DNA of 64,000 bases from an uncultured Pelagibacteraceae bacterium (GCA_902635335.1 CACPNO010000003.1:1-64000); one strand, 5' to 3'. Shown: positions 33,768 through 47,315, numbered from the stretch's first letter. A program made the numbers and translations. The notes: generated by a model not told the origin, from the sequence alone.

Positions 33768-34010
33768 GGGGCGTTCTGTTGCCAGGTGCCCCAAACCCCG
33801 TAACTTAATTAATTAATTAATTAAGCTGCAAGTGCGTAACTTTCGTTAGCATTTATAAGTTAGCCCATTACGGCGGTACAATACCGAACGAAAGAACAAC
33901 TTTTAGACACCCGTCGATCCTAATTCACCCCCCTAAGTTGTAAATGGTGGAGGTGGTGGGTACTGCCCCCACGTCCGTAATGGTTATTACGAAATTCGTT
34001 TATCGTCATA
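33768..34010 (-). ncRNA. ssrA: tmRNA, circularly permuted two-piece alphaproteobacterial type; acceptor piece 33945..~34010, IVS 33933-33944, coding piece 33768-33932
   Basis: Minus strand: CGGACGTGGGGGCAGTACCCACCACCTCCACCA - 12-nt spacer TTTACAACTTAG - GGGGGTGAATTAGGATCGACGGG...; 7-bp acceptor pairing GGGGGUG/CACCUCC+ACCA; tag ORF GCT AAC GAA AGT TAC GCA CTT GCA GCT TAA (ANESYALAA*); terminal GGGGCACCTGGCAACAGAACGCCCC hairpin. Confidence 0.93.
33805..33824. repeat. (TTAA)5 microsatellite inside the tmRNA coding piece, overlapping the tag stop codon
   Basis: Perfect ttaattaattaattaattaa. Confidence 0.95.
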
Positions 34011-34030
34011 GTTGGAAAACCAACATTATT

Positions 34031-34058
34031 AATATAAAACCAATTTGAAGAGATTCAA
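34031..34058 (-). promoter_or_regulatory. Putative sigma-70 promoter for ssrA
   Basis: Minus strand TTGAAT-16 nt-TATATT located just 5' of the acceptor-piece hairpin GTTGGTTTTCCAAC. Confidence 0.4.
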
Positions 34059-34068
34059 TATTTTATTC

Positions 34069-35016
34069 ATGAAACTTACAAAAGAGCAAATAAAAGATAT
34101 AAAAGAGCAACAATCTCAAGAGAACTTAACTAAAAGAGTTACTGCTCCAAAATTAGAAAAAATATTATATGAGGCCATCCCTGCTTTAGATCACGGCTTT
34201 ATAAGAGTTATTGATTATATGGGTGATGATAGTTCGATTGTTCAGTCTGCGAGAGTCTCTTATGGTAAAGGAACTAAACAAGTATCAACAGATAGCGGTC
34301 TAATAAAATATCTAATGCGTCACTGGCATAGCACTCCTTTCGAAATGTGCGAAATTAAATATCATGTAAAATTACCGATATTTATCGCAAGACAATGGAT
34401 TAGACACCGTACAGCAAACGTCAACGAATACTCCGCAAGATATTCAATTTTAGATAAAGAATTTTATTTACCCGATCCACAAAATTTAGCAGCTCAATCA
34501 ATTGCAAACAGACAAGGTAGAGGTGATGTGATTGAAGGAGATCAGGCAAAGGAAGTTTTAGAACTTTTAAAAAACGATGCTGAAAGAACATATGATAATT
34601 ATGAAACTATGCTTAATCAGAAATTTGATGGGTCTACAATTGACGAAAATAAAAAAGGATTAGCCAGAGAGTTAGCGAGAATGAACCTAACTTTGAATAC
34701 GTATACCCAGTGGTATTGGAAAACTGATCTTTTAAACTTAATGAATTTTTTAAGATTACGTGCTGATCATCATGCTCAATATGAAATAAGAGTTTATGCA
34801 GATATAATGTTGGATACATTAAAGAGATGGGTTCCAATTACATATGATGCTTTTATGGACTACAGAGTAGGTGGTACAGAAGTTTCTGCCAAAGGAAAAG
34901 TTATTATACAGAAATTATTAAAAGGTGAGGAAATAAATTTAGAACAATCCGGACTTTCAAAAAGAGAGTGGAATGAACTTATGGAAGCTTTCGGAATTAT
35001 AGATAAGATTGTTTAA
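34069..35016 (+). CDS. thyX: FAD-dependent thymidylate synthase ThyX
   Basis: RHR motif region [54 protein letters not shown]; internal ATG 34069 preferred. Confidence 0.96.
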   Translation: MKLTKEQIKDIKEQQSQENLTKRVTAPKLEKILYEAIPALDHGFIRVIDYMGDDSSIVQSARVSYGKGTKQVSTDSGLIKYLMRHWHSTPFEMCEIKYHVKLPIFIARQWIRHRTANVNEYSARYSILDKEFYLPDPQNLAAQSIANRQGRGDVIEGDQAKEVLELLKNDAERTYDNYETMLNQKFDGSTIDENKKGLARELARMNLTLNTYTQWYWKTDLLNLMNFLRLRADHHAQYEIRVYADIMLDTLKRWVPITYDAFMDYRVGGTEVSAKGKVIIQKLLKGEEINLEQSGLSKREWNELMEAFGIIDKIV

Positions 35017-35821
35017 TCTCTTCTGCAAATTTTAAATATATTTTTGTAATTTCATGTTCTGGATCTTTCTCAACAATAGGAACTCCCATATCCCCATATT
35101 TTCCAACATCAGAGTTTATTGGTATTTGTCCTAAAAATTTTTTTCCAAATTCTTTTGCAGTTCTTTCAACACCATTCTCTCCAAAAATTGCATATTTTTT
35201 CCCGTCTTCCCCAATAAAGTGACTCATATTGTCAATTAATCCAATAATATTTACTTTTAATTTCTCAAACATTCTTATTCCTCTTTTTACATCTTGGAGC
35301 GCTATTTCCTGGGGAGTTGATACTATAATTGCGCCGTCTACATTAATTTCTTGTGCAAATGTAAGTTGAGTGTCACCAGTACCCGGTGGCATATCAACAA
35401 TGATAAAGTCTAAGTCTTTCCAACCAACTTTTTGAGTGAAGGTTTTAATAGCACTAGTTACCATTGGTCCTCTCCAGATCATTGGTGTTTGTTCATCTGT
35501 TAGAAAACCAATAGACATACATTGAACCTCATACTTATTAATTGGTTTTAAAGTTTGACCATCACTATCCGGCTTTTCATTTATAGAGAATAATTTTGGT
35601 AAAGAAGGCCCGTAAATATCAGCATCTAAAATTCCTACTTTGCATCCAATTTTTTTTAAGGCTAAAGCTAAATTAGTGGCAAAAGTAGATTTCCCAACAC
35701 CACCTTTCGCACTAGAAATTGCAATTGTAAATTTAGTTCCTGGAATTGGGTTTTTTTTGAAGGTTTTTGGCTCGGTTTTTGCTTTCATTGTGTCACTTAG
35801 ACCTACTTTTTTATCGCTCAT
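34997..35821 (-). CDS. mrp: Mrp/NBP35 family Fe-S cluster carrier ATPase
   Basis: [47 protein letters not shown]. Confidence 0.94.
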   Translation of the reverse strand: MSDKKVGLSDTMKAKTEPKTFKKNPIPGTKFTIAISSAKGGVGKSTFATNLALALKKIGCKVGILDADIYGPSLPKLFSINEKPDSDGQTLKPINKYEVQCMSIGFLTDEQTPMIWRGPMVTSAIKTFTQKVGWKDLDFIIVDMPPGTGDTQLTFAQEINVDGAIIVSTPQEIALQDVKRGIRMFEKLKVNIIGLIDNMSHFIGEDGKKYAIFGENGVERTAKEFGKKFLGQIPINSDVGKYGDMGVPIVEKDPEHEITKIYLKFAEEIKQSYL

Positions 35822-35874
35822 AAAAATACACTTACCTTGTTTTTGAGCATAAAGACACTATATAGAATGTCATA

Positions 35875-36972
35875 ATGACGATTTATAAAAATCAAAGCCC
35901 ATGGGGCAGTCCTCCAGGTGGAGGAGGAAGTGGAAATGGTGGAGGTTTTAGAAGAGGCCCAACACCTCCTAATCTGGATGAAACAATTAAAAAATTACAA
36001 GATACTATAAATAAATTCACTGGAAGTGGTACAAGCGGTAAAAAACCTATTATACTTGGATTGATTATCTTGGTTGTAATTTGGGCATTAAGTGGCTTGT
36101 ATAGAGTTTTACCTGATGAGCAGGGTGTGGTCTTAAGATTTGGAAAGTTTGTAAATACTACTCAACCAGGATTAAATTATCATCTGCCATTCCCAATTGA
36201 AAGTGTGCTAACTCCTAAGGTTACGAAAGTAAACAGAATGGATATCGGTTTTAGATCTGAAAGAGATAGTGGATTTGGTCAGGGCGGCGGTGTAGCTGAT
36301 GTTCCTGAAGAAAGTTTGATGCTAACTGGTGATGAAAACATAGTTAATATAGATTTTTCAGTATTTTGGGTAATAAAAGATGCTGGAAACTTTCTATTTA
36401 AAATTCAAGATCCAGAGGGTACTGTAAAAGCTGCAGCCGAAACTGCAATGCGAGAAGTTATAGCAAGATCTAATATTCAACCAATTCTTACTGAAGGAAG
36501 AGCAGTTATTGAGAGAGATACCCAAGACATTATTCAGGGTATACTTGATGAATATGAGAGTGGAGTACAAATTACTCAAGTCCAAACGCAAAAAGCAGAC
36601 CCACCAGATCAAGTAATAGATGCATTTAGAGATGTACAAGCTGCAAGAGCTGATATGGAAAGGTCTAAAAATGAAGCAGAAGCATATGCGAATGATGTAA
36701 TACCTAGAGCTCGAGGAGAAGCTGCAAAAATCTTACAAGCCGCTGAAGCTTATAAAAAAGAGGTTGTTGCGAAGGCGGAGGGAGAAGCTAGTAGATTTTT
36801 ATCAATTTATACAGAATATGCTAAAGCTAAAGAGGTAACTCAAGAAAGAATGTATTTAGAGACAATGGAGCAAGTTCTTGCTGATATTAATAAAATCATA
36901 ATTGATAAAGATTCAGGATCTGGTGTAGTACCTTATCTTCCTTTACAAGAATTAAAATCAGGGACAAACTAA
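35875..36972 (+). CDS. hflK: FtsH protease modulator HflK
   Basis: Gly-rich N-terminus, one TM helix, SPFH/band-7 domain; paired with hflC. Confidence 0.94.
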   Translation: MTIYKNQSPWGSPPGGGGSGNGGGFRRGPTPPNLDETIKKLQDTINKFTGSGTSGKKPIILGLIILVVIWALSGLYRVLPDEQGVVLRFGKFVNTTQPGLNYHLPFPIESVLTPKVTKVNRMDIGFRSERDSGFGQGGGVADVPEESLMLTGDENIVNIDFSVFWVIKDAGNFLFKIQDPEGTVKAAAETAMREVIARSNIQPILTEGRAVIERDTQDIIQGILDEYESGVQITQVQTQKADPPDQVIDAFRDVQAARADMERSKNEAEAYANDVIPRARGEAAKILQAAEAYKKEVVAKAEGEASRFLSIYTEYAKAKEVTQERMYLETMEQVLADINKIIIDKDSGSGVVPYLPLQELKSGTN

Positions 36973-37832
36973 TGAAAGCTGGAAAGTTTATATTACCGAT
37001 AATCATTTTAATAGGAGCAACTTTATTCTTTTCAATATTTATAGTTAAAGAAGTAAACCAAGCTATAGTTCTACAATTTGGTGATCCAAAAAGAATAATT
37101 TTAAAGCCAGGTTTAAACTTTAAGCTTCCTTTTATTCAGAACGTAGTATTTTTAGACAAAAGAGTTTTAAATTTAGATACTCCGCCTGAGGAAGTTATCG
37201 CATCTGATCAAAAACGTCTAATAGTTGATGCATTTGCAAGGTTTCAAATTATTGATCCATTAAAATTTTATATTTCTGTAGGAAACGAAAGAGTTGCTAG
37301 ATCAAGATTAGCAACGATTATTAATTCAAGAATAAGAAATGTTTTAGGTCAACAAAAGCTACAAACATTATTATCTGAGGATAGATCGAAGCAAATGGCT
37401 TTAATTCAACAAGGTGTTAATAATGAAGCCGAAAATTTTGGTATTAAGATAGTTGATGTAAGAATAAAAAGAGCAGATTTACCTCAAGCAAATAGTGATG
37501 CAATCTTTAGAAGAATGCAAACCGAAAGGGAAAGAGAAGCTAAAGAATTTAGAGCAAAAGGTGCTGAAATGGCAGCGACTATAACATCAACTGCAGATAA
37601 AGAAGTTACAGTTATTTTAGCTGATGCACAGAAAAAATCTGAAATAATGAAAGGGGAAGGCGATGGTCTTAAAAATAAAATTTTTGCAGATGCATTTGGA
37701 CAGGACCCAGAATTTTTTGGTTTTTATAGAGCGATGCAAGCTTATCAAAATGCTTTAATTGGTGGAGAAACATCAATGATATTATCTCCTGACAGTGAAT
37801 TTTTTAAGTTTTTTGGGAATAAAGACAAATAA
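36972..37832 (+). CDS. hflC: FtsH protease modulator HflC
   Basis: SPFH domain, overlaps hflK stop. Confidence 0.94.
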   Translation: MKAGKFILPIIILIGATLFFSIFIVKEVNQAIVLQFGDPKRIILKPGLNFKLPFIQNVVFLDKRVLNLDTPPEEVIASDQKRLIVDAFARFQIIDPLKFYISVGNERVARSRLATIINSRIRNVLGQQKLQTLLSEDRSKQMALIQQGVNNEAENFGIKIVDVRIKRADLPQANSDAIFRRMQTEREREAKEFRAKGAEMAATITSTADKEVTVILADAQKKSEIMKGEGDGLKNKIFADAFGQDPEFFGFYRAMQAYQNALIGGETSMILSPDSEFFKFFGNKDK

Positions 37833-37846
37833 TAATTTTAGTTGAT

Positions 37847-38032
37847 ATGAAAGAATTGATCATAGCATTTGGTCTTTTCTTATTTATTGAAGGTGTTTTA
37901 TATGCCTTATTTCCATCAAAAATGAAAAATATGTTAAAAAAACTTGATGCTGTAGCTGATAAACAACTGAGAGCAGGTGGATTAGTATTTGCAATTATAG
38001 GATTTATTATTATTTGGTATTCAAAGATATGA
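37847..38032 (+). CDS. DUF2065 small membrane protein
   Basis: 61 aa, two TM helices, EGVLYALFPSKMKNML; position after hflC. Confidence 0.8.
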   Translation: MKELIIAFGLFLFIEGVLYALFPSKMKNMLKKLDAVADKQLRAGGLVFAIIGFIIIWYSKI

Positions 38033-39426
38033 AAAATATTTACAAAATTTTATCAATATTAATAATTTCAATAAATTTTTTTACAATCTCGCAAGCTAAG
38101 GAAATTCCATCATCATTTGCAGATTTAGCAGAAAGATTAATGCCATCAGTTGTAAATATTTCAACAACTACGACTGTTACAACTAGATCAAATCCTTTGC
38201 CATTTGAATTTCCACCAGGTTCACCATTTGAAGATATGTTTGGTTCTCCTCAACAAAGACAAACTAGTGCTCTAGGATCTGGTTTTATAATTGATGAAGA
38301 TGGAATCGTTATAACAAACAATCATGTGATCCAAGGAGCATCAGATATATTTGTTAGAGTTAATGGAGACGAGGATTATAAAGCCGAAGTACTTGGTGCT
38401 GACGCAGGTATGGATATTGCGGTATTAAAAATAAAATCTGACGAAAAATTTAAGCCCGTAAAGTTTGGTAACTCAGACAAATCTAGAATTGGAGATTGGG
38501 TTATTGCGATAGGAAATCCATTTGGTCTCGGAGGCACAGTAACAGCAGGAATAATCTCTGCCAGAAATAGAAGCATAGGATTATCAAGATATGAGGACTA
38601 CATACAAACTGATGCTTCAATAAACCAGGGAAATTCAGGAGGCCCTCTATTTAATATGAATGGAGATGTTATTGGAATCAATACAGCTATACTTGGCCAA
38701 TCTGGCTCAATTGGAATAGGATTTGCAATACCATCTAATAGTGCTCAAAAAGTAATTGAACAATTGATTGAATTTGGAGAAACAAAAAGAGGATGGCTTG
38801 GAGTAAGAATTCAAGTAGTAGACCAAGGAATAGCAGATGCAGAAAAGTTAGATAAACCAAGAGGTGCTCTAGTAGCAAGTGTTGCGGATAACAGTCCATC
38901 CGACAAGGGAGGAATTAAACCTGGCGATATAATTTTAGAGTTTGATGGAAAACCTATTAATGAAATGAAGGAACTACCTAAAATAGTTGCTGAAACAGAT
39001 GTTGGAAAAAAAGTAATTATTAAAGTTTGGAGAAATAAACGAGAAATTACAAAAGAAATAATTCTCGGTAGATTAGAAACTTCAGAAGATTTTAAAGCAC
39101 AAAAACCAGTAATTGAAAAACCAAAAATGAAGAGAATTGAGGGTTTGAAAATAGATGTTCGTTTATTAAGTAAAGAGGATATTGAGTCAAGAAATCTTCC
39201 AAAAGGAACCAGTGGAGTGGTAATCACTAAAATAGATAAAGATAGCCCTATAAACTATTTACAAGTTAACAATGTTATTGTTGAGGCAAATAGAAAAAAA
39301 ATTAACACAATAGGTGATCTTGATAATGTGGTGAAATTAAAATTAAGAAGTGATGAAAATAACTTACTAATTGCAATTTATAATAACCAAAATCAAAGAA
39401 CATATATTGGTGTTAAATTAAAATAA
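38029..39426 (+). CDS. degP: Periplasmic serine protease Do (DegP/DegQ-like), two PDZ domains
   Basis: Signal peptide, NNHVIQGA, DAGMDIAVLKI, QGNSGGPLFN; ATG 38029 preferred. Confidence 0.95.
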   Translation: MKNIYKILSILIISINFFTISQAKEIPSSFADLAERLMPSVVNISTTTTVTTRSNPLPFEFPPGSPFEDMFGSPQQRQTSALGSGFIIDEDGIVITNNHVIQGASDIFVRVNGDEDYKAEVLGADAGMDIAVLKIKSDEKFKPVKFGNSDKSRIGDWVIAIGNPFGLGGTVTAGIISARNRSIGLSRYEDYIQTDASINQGNSGGPLFNMNGDVIGINTAILGQSGSIGIGFAIPSNSAQKVIEQLIEFGETKRGWLGVRIQVVDQGIADAEKLDKPRGALVASVADNSPSDKGGIKPGDIILEFDGKPINEMKELPKIVAETDVGKKVIIKVWRNKREITKEIILGRLETSEDFKAQKPVIEKPKMKRIEGLKIDVRLLSKEDIESRNLPKGTSGVVITKIDKDSPINYLQVNNVIVEANRKKINTIGDLDNVVKLKLRSDENNLLIAIYNNQNQRTYIGVKLK

Positions 39427-39431
39427 TAAAA

Positions 39432-40340
39432 ATGGACCTAAAGTCCAAAATAATATTAATCTCAGGTCCAACTGCATCAGGCAAGTCTAAAGCTGCATTG
39501 AAAATTGCCAAAAAGTTAAATGGAGAAATTATTAATGCAGATAGTATGCAGGTTTATAAAGAATTAAAGATCTTGACTGCTCGACCTTCTAAAATTGATT
39601 TAAAAAAAATAAAACATCATTTATATGGTTTTAGAACTGTTAAAAAAGATTTTTCATCTGGCGAGTGGTTAAAATTAGCAAAAAAAAATATAAAAAAAAT
39701 TAGAGATAAAAATAAAATACCAGTTTTAGTTGGTGGTACTGGTCTTTATTTCAAAGCTCTGACTGATGGCATTGTTAAAATTCCAAAAATACCAATCTCC
39801 ATTCGTAATAAAATAAGACGAATGCAAAATAATTTAGGTCAAAAAAAATTTTATTTAAAACTCTTAAAAATTGATCCATCAGTAAAAAATAGGATTGACC
39901 CAACTGATACTCAAAGATCAATAAGAGCTTATGAGGTTATTTCGGTTTCAAAGAAATCAATTTTTGAATGGTTTAAGAAAACAAAACCATCTTTTAAAAA
40001 GGAGCAATTTATAAAAATTTATGTCGATTATCCAAAAGATGAATTAATTAATAAAATTTCCAAAAGAGTAGACCAAATGATGAAAGATGGAGCTATTCAG
40101 GAAGTTAAGGATTTTTTAAAGCTTAATTTGCAGAGTGGTAGCAACATCTTCAAGGTTATAGGAATAAGAGAGATTAAAGAATTTATTGATAAAAAAATTT
40201 CTATGCATGATTTAAAACTAAATATTGTTATAAAAACTAGACAATACGCTAAAAGACAGCGAACTTGGTCTAGAGGTCAAATGAGTGATTGGCAAAAATT
40301 TGATGCTGAGGCCCTTTCAAAATTTATAAAAAAATTATAA
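39432..40340 (+). CDS. miaA: tRNA dimethylallyltransferase
   Basis: ISGPTASGKSKAALKIAK, INADSMQVYKEL, VGGTGLYFKAL. Confidence 0.95.
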   Translation: MDLKSKIILISGPTASGKSKAALKIAKKLNGEIINADSMQVYKELKILTARPSKIDLKKIKHHLYGFRTVKKDFSSGEWLKLAKKNIKKIRDKNKIPVLVGGTGLYFKALTDGIVKIPKIPISIRNKIRRMQNNLGQKKFYLKLLKIDPSVKNRIDPTDTQRSIRAYEVISVSKKSIFEWFKKTKPSFKKEQFIKIYVDYPKDELINKISKRVDQMMKDGAIQEVKDFLKLNLQSGSNIFKVIGIREIKEFIDKKISMHDLKLNIVIKTRQYAKRQRTWSRGQMSDWQKFDAEALSKFIKKL

Positions 40341-40374
40341 AAATCTTCACAATAACTTGACCAATGAGTACAAC

Positions 40375-40393
40375 TTCAGCTAGATTGGCTGAA
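40375..40393 (+). promoter_or_regulatory. Start-codon-abutting hairpin at ilvB
   Basis: TTCAGC-TAGATTG-GCTGAA, last A of the stem is the A of the ilvB ATG. Confidence 0.4.
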
Positions 40394-42159
40394 TGTCAAA
40401 ATTATATTCAGGAGCTGAGATAGTATTCAAATGTTTGGAAGATCAAAATGTTAGCCACATATTTGGTTATCCTGGAGGGGCAGTCCTTCCTATATATGAC
40501 GAATTAAAAAATTTTAATTCTATAAAACATATTCTAGTAAGACATGAACAGGGCGCAGGGCACGCAGCCGAAGGCTATGCAAGATCAACTGGAAAACCAG
40601 GTGTACTGTTAGTAACTTCAGGTCCCGGAGCCACCAATGCTGTTACCGCCTTAACAGATGCTTATATGGACTCTGTTCCGTTAGTTTGCATCACAGGACA
40701 AGTTCCAACTCATTTAATTGGTACAGATGCATTTCAAGAATGTGACACAACGGGAATTACTAGACCTTGTACTAAACATAATTGGTTAGTAAAAGATATT
40801 AATGACTTAGCTGAAATAATGCACAAAGCTTTTGAAGTAGCAACAACGGGTAGACCAGGACCGGTTTTAGTTGATATACCTAAAGATATTCAATTTCAAA
40901 AATCTAAATACAAAAATTATAAAAAGAATAAAAAATTAAATGGTAAATCTCATGATAACTATTCGCAAAAAAATATTGATGAATTAATAAATTTAATTAG
41001 CAAAGCAAAAAAACCAATTTTTTATACTGGAGGTGGAGTGATAAACTCAGGAAAAAAAGCAAGTGAACTTTTAAGAGAAATTGTTTATGCAACAGGTTTT
41101 CCAATAACTTCAACTTTGCAGGGTCTGGGTTGTTTCCCTGCTGACGACAATCAATTTTTAGGAATGTTAGGCATGCATGGTACTTATGAAGCTAACAACG
41201 CTATGTATAGTTGTGACTTAATGATAAACGTAGGCGCAAGGTTTGATGATAGAATTACTGGTAAAATTGATGAGTTCTCCCCCAAATCTAAAAAGGTTCA
41301 TATTGATATAGATCCATCATCTATAAATAAAAATGTAAAAGTAGATCTAGCAATTGTAGGTGATATTAAATCAGTTTTAAAGACAACACTAAAAACTTTT
41401 AAAAAATCAAAAAAAAATTTTTCTAAGTCAAATAAATCACAAATATCTAATTGGTGGGAACAGATTCAGAAATGGAGATCTAAAAGATCATTAGATTATA
41501 TTAGTAGTGAAGAAACAATAAAGCCACAGTATGCAATTGAAAGATTATACGAGCTAACTAAAGATAAAGACGCATATATAACAACTGAAGTAGGCCAACA
41601 TCAAATGTGGGCCGCTCAACACTATAAATTCAATAAACCAAATAGATGGATGACATCTGGAGGTCTTGGTACAATGGGGTATGGCTTACCCGCAGCTGTT
41701 GGAGTTCAGATTGCACATCCTAAAAAATTAGTTATTGATATTGCTGGAGAAGCCTCTGTTTTAATGACTATGCAAGAAATGTCTACAGCAGTGCAATACA
41801 ATTTACCCATAAAAATATTTATTTTAAATAATGAATACATGGGAATGGTAAGACAGTGGCAGGAATTACTTCATGATAAAAATTATTCTGAAAGTTACAC
41901 TGCTGCATTGCCAGATTTTGTTAAAATGGCTGAAGCTTATGGTTGTGTCGGCATAAGAGCAAAAACACCAGAAGAATTAGATGATAAGATCGTTGAAATG
42001 TTAAACACAGATCGACCAGTAATATTTGACTGCCTTGTAGATAAACAAGAAAACTGTTTTCCAATGATACCTTCTGGAAAACCTCATAATCAAATGTTGC
42101 TTGGTCCTAAAGATCAAAAAGAAAAAAAGATTACTGGAAAGGGTAGAACACTGGTTTAA
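40393..42159 (+). CDS. ilvB: Acetolactate synthase large subunit
   Basis: GYPGGAVLPIYDEL, RHEQGAGHAAEGYARSTGKPGV, C-terminal TPP domain. Confidence 0.97.
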   Translation: MSKLYSGAEIVFKCLEDQNVSHIFGYPGGAVLPIYDELKNFNSIKHILVRHEQGAGHAAEGYARSTGKPGVLLVTSGPGATNAVTALTDAYMDSVPLVCITGQVPTHLIGTDAFQECDTTGITRPCTKHNWLVKDINDLAEIMHKAFEVATTGRPGPVLVDIPKDIQFQKSKYKNYKKNKKLNGKSHDNYSQKNIDELINLISKAKKPIFYTGGGVINSGKKASELLREIVYATGFPITSTLQGLGCFPADDNQFLGMLGMHGTYEANNAMYSCDLMINVGARFDDRITGKIDEFSPKSKKVHIDIDPSSINKNVKVDLAIVGDIKSVLKTTLKTFKKSKKNFSKSNKSQISNWWEQIQKWRSKRSLDYISSEETIKPQYAIERLYELTKDKDAYITTEVGQHQMWAAQHYKFNKPNRWMTSGGLGTMGYGLPAAVGVQIAHPKKLVIDIAGEASVLMTMQEMSTAVQYNLPIKIFILNNEYMGMVRQWQELLHDKNYSESYTAALPDFVKMAEAYGCVGIRAKTPEELDDKIVEMLNTDRPVIFDCLVDKQENCFPMIPSGKPHNQMLLGPKDQKEKKITGKGRTLV

Positions 42160-42707
42160 TGGCTAATTCAAAATCAGCATATAGTTTTGCAGGAAAAAAA
42201 CAGAAGCCAGATACTCATATTATAGTTGTATGGGTAGATAATGAAGCTGGAGTTTTAGCTCGTGTAGTTGGATTATTCTCTGGCAGAGGCTACAATATCG
42301 AGTCCCTTGCGGTAGCTGAGGTCGATCAGAAGCAAAATATTTCAAGAATAACAATTGTAACTACGGGTACACCACAAGTGGTAGATCAGATTAAACTTCA
42401 ATTAAAAAAATTAGTTCCAGTCCATAAAGTAGCAGATTTTAAGAGAGAAGATAAAAATGTTATTTTTAAAGAAATGGCATTGTTTAAGTTTGTTGCAAAC
42501 AATGGTAAATTAAATAAAGCTTTTGAAGCTTGTAAAAATTTTAATCCAGTAATATTAGATAAAACAAATAAATCAAATGTTATACAAATTACAGCTTTAA
42601 GAAGAGAAATAGATAGTATGTCAAAAAATTTAAAAAAATTTGGTCTGGTAAGTGTTTCAAGAACAGGTGCAGTTGCCATGACTAGAGGGTCAGAAATATT
42701 TAAATAA
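42159..42707 (+). CDS. ilvH: Acetolactate synthase small subunit
   Basis: ACT domain VWVDNEAGVLARVVGLFSGRGYNIESLAVA. Confidence 0.95.
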   Translation: MANSKSAYSFAGKKQKPDTHIIVVWVDNEAGVLARVVGLFSGRGYNIESLAVAEVDQKQNISRITIVTTGTPQVVDQIKLQLKKLVPVHKVADFKREDKNVIFKEMALFKFVANNGKLNKAFEACKNFNPVILDKTNKSNVIQITALRREIDSMSKNLKKFGLVSVSRTGAVAMTRGSEIFK

Positions 42708-42718
42708 ATAAAAATTAA

Positions 42719-43753
<1,035 letters not shown>

Positions 43754-43773
43754 ATTAATTATTGTTTTATTAG

Positions 43774-43797
43774 GCCTAAAATAGGCATTTTATTTTG
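43774..43797 (+). terminator. Terminator or attenuator-like hairpin between ilvC and leuA
   Basis: GCCTA-AAA-TAGGC followed by ATTTTATTTT. Confidence 0.55.
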
Positions 43798-43843
43798 CAA
43801 TCTGAGCGTGAGCATGTATGATACTTATGCTTAAAATAATAAA

Positions 43844-46467
<2,624 letters not shown>

Positions 46468-46472
46468 TCAAA

Positions 46473-47315
46473 ATGTCTAGAGAAATGGGCAGAGATGATC
46501 TGGTTATATCTGCTCGTTCAATTTTTTTAAATAAAGGTAATAGACGAAAATTTTCACTTTTAACTTTAATTGTAGTATCCATAATTGTCCTATCATTAGA
46601 ATATTTTAAAACAGGACCTATTAATCAGTTTAGGTCAGTAGCCAAAGATGCTGTTTTTAAAACTTCATACATTATATCATTTCCATTTTTATCTTTAAAA
46701 AATGCTTATTATGGTGTTGGCGATCTTTTAAAAATACATGAAGAAAATAAACAACTTAAGATTATTGATTTAAATATTGAAGAGTTAAAACTTGAAAATC
46801 AATTTTTAAAAGAAGAAAATTTAAGGCTTTATGCACTAATTGAAGAAAAAAACCTCTTTTCAGATAATTATCATTTAACTAAAATTTTACTAGATCAGAA
46901 GAGCCCATATTTACGATCAGTTGTGATTAATAAAGGTTTCAAACATGATATTCAATTAGGCTCAGGTGTGAGAAGTGGATCATATTTTATAGGTAAGGTT
47001 GTTGGAGTTAATTACTTAACTTCGAGAGTTTTATTAATAAATGATCTTAATAGTAAGATACCAGTAATAATTGAACCTAATGGAACCAGCGCAATAGTTT
47101 CAGGGAATGGAAGTAAATTTAATGCAGATATTGAGTATCTGCCTGAGAAAAACCAAGTCGAAGAGGGTCATATTGTTTATACTTCAGGAGCTGATGGGAT
47201 AATTTCCTCTGGAATACCCATAGGCAAAATAACTATTATAAATAACAAAAAATATGTGAAATTTTTTGCGGATTTTGATCAAATTAAATTTGTTAAGGTT
47301 TATTTTAAAAAGTGA
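46473..47315 (+). CDS. mreC: Rod shape-determining protein MreC
   Basis: TM plus coiled coil plus MreC beta domain; between mreB and mreD. Confidence 0.93.
   Translation: MSREMGRDDLVISARSIFLNKGNRRKFSLLTLIVVSIIVLSLEYFKTGPINQFRSVAKDAVFKTSYIISFPFLSLKNAYYGVGDLLKIHEENKQLKIIDLNIEELKLENQFLKEENLRLYALIEEKNLFSDNYHLTKILLDQKSPYLRSVVINKGFKHDIQLGSGVRSGSYFIGKVVGVNYLTSRVLLINDLNSKIPVIIEPNGTSAIVSGNGSKFNADIEYLPEKNQVEEGHIVYTSGADGIISSGIPIGKITIINNKKYVKFFADFDQIKFVKVYFKK

Noticed and set aside
40364-40423. Classical ilv attenuator leader peptide
   Set aside because: The 20-codon ORF is not enriched in Ile/Val/Leu codons, so ribosome-stalling attenuation is not supported.
43765-43843. SAM-V or glycine riboswitch upstream of leuA
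   Set aside because: I could not match a known riboswitch consensus by eye; kept only as an unassigned structured leader.
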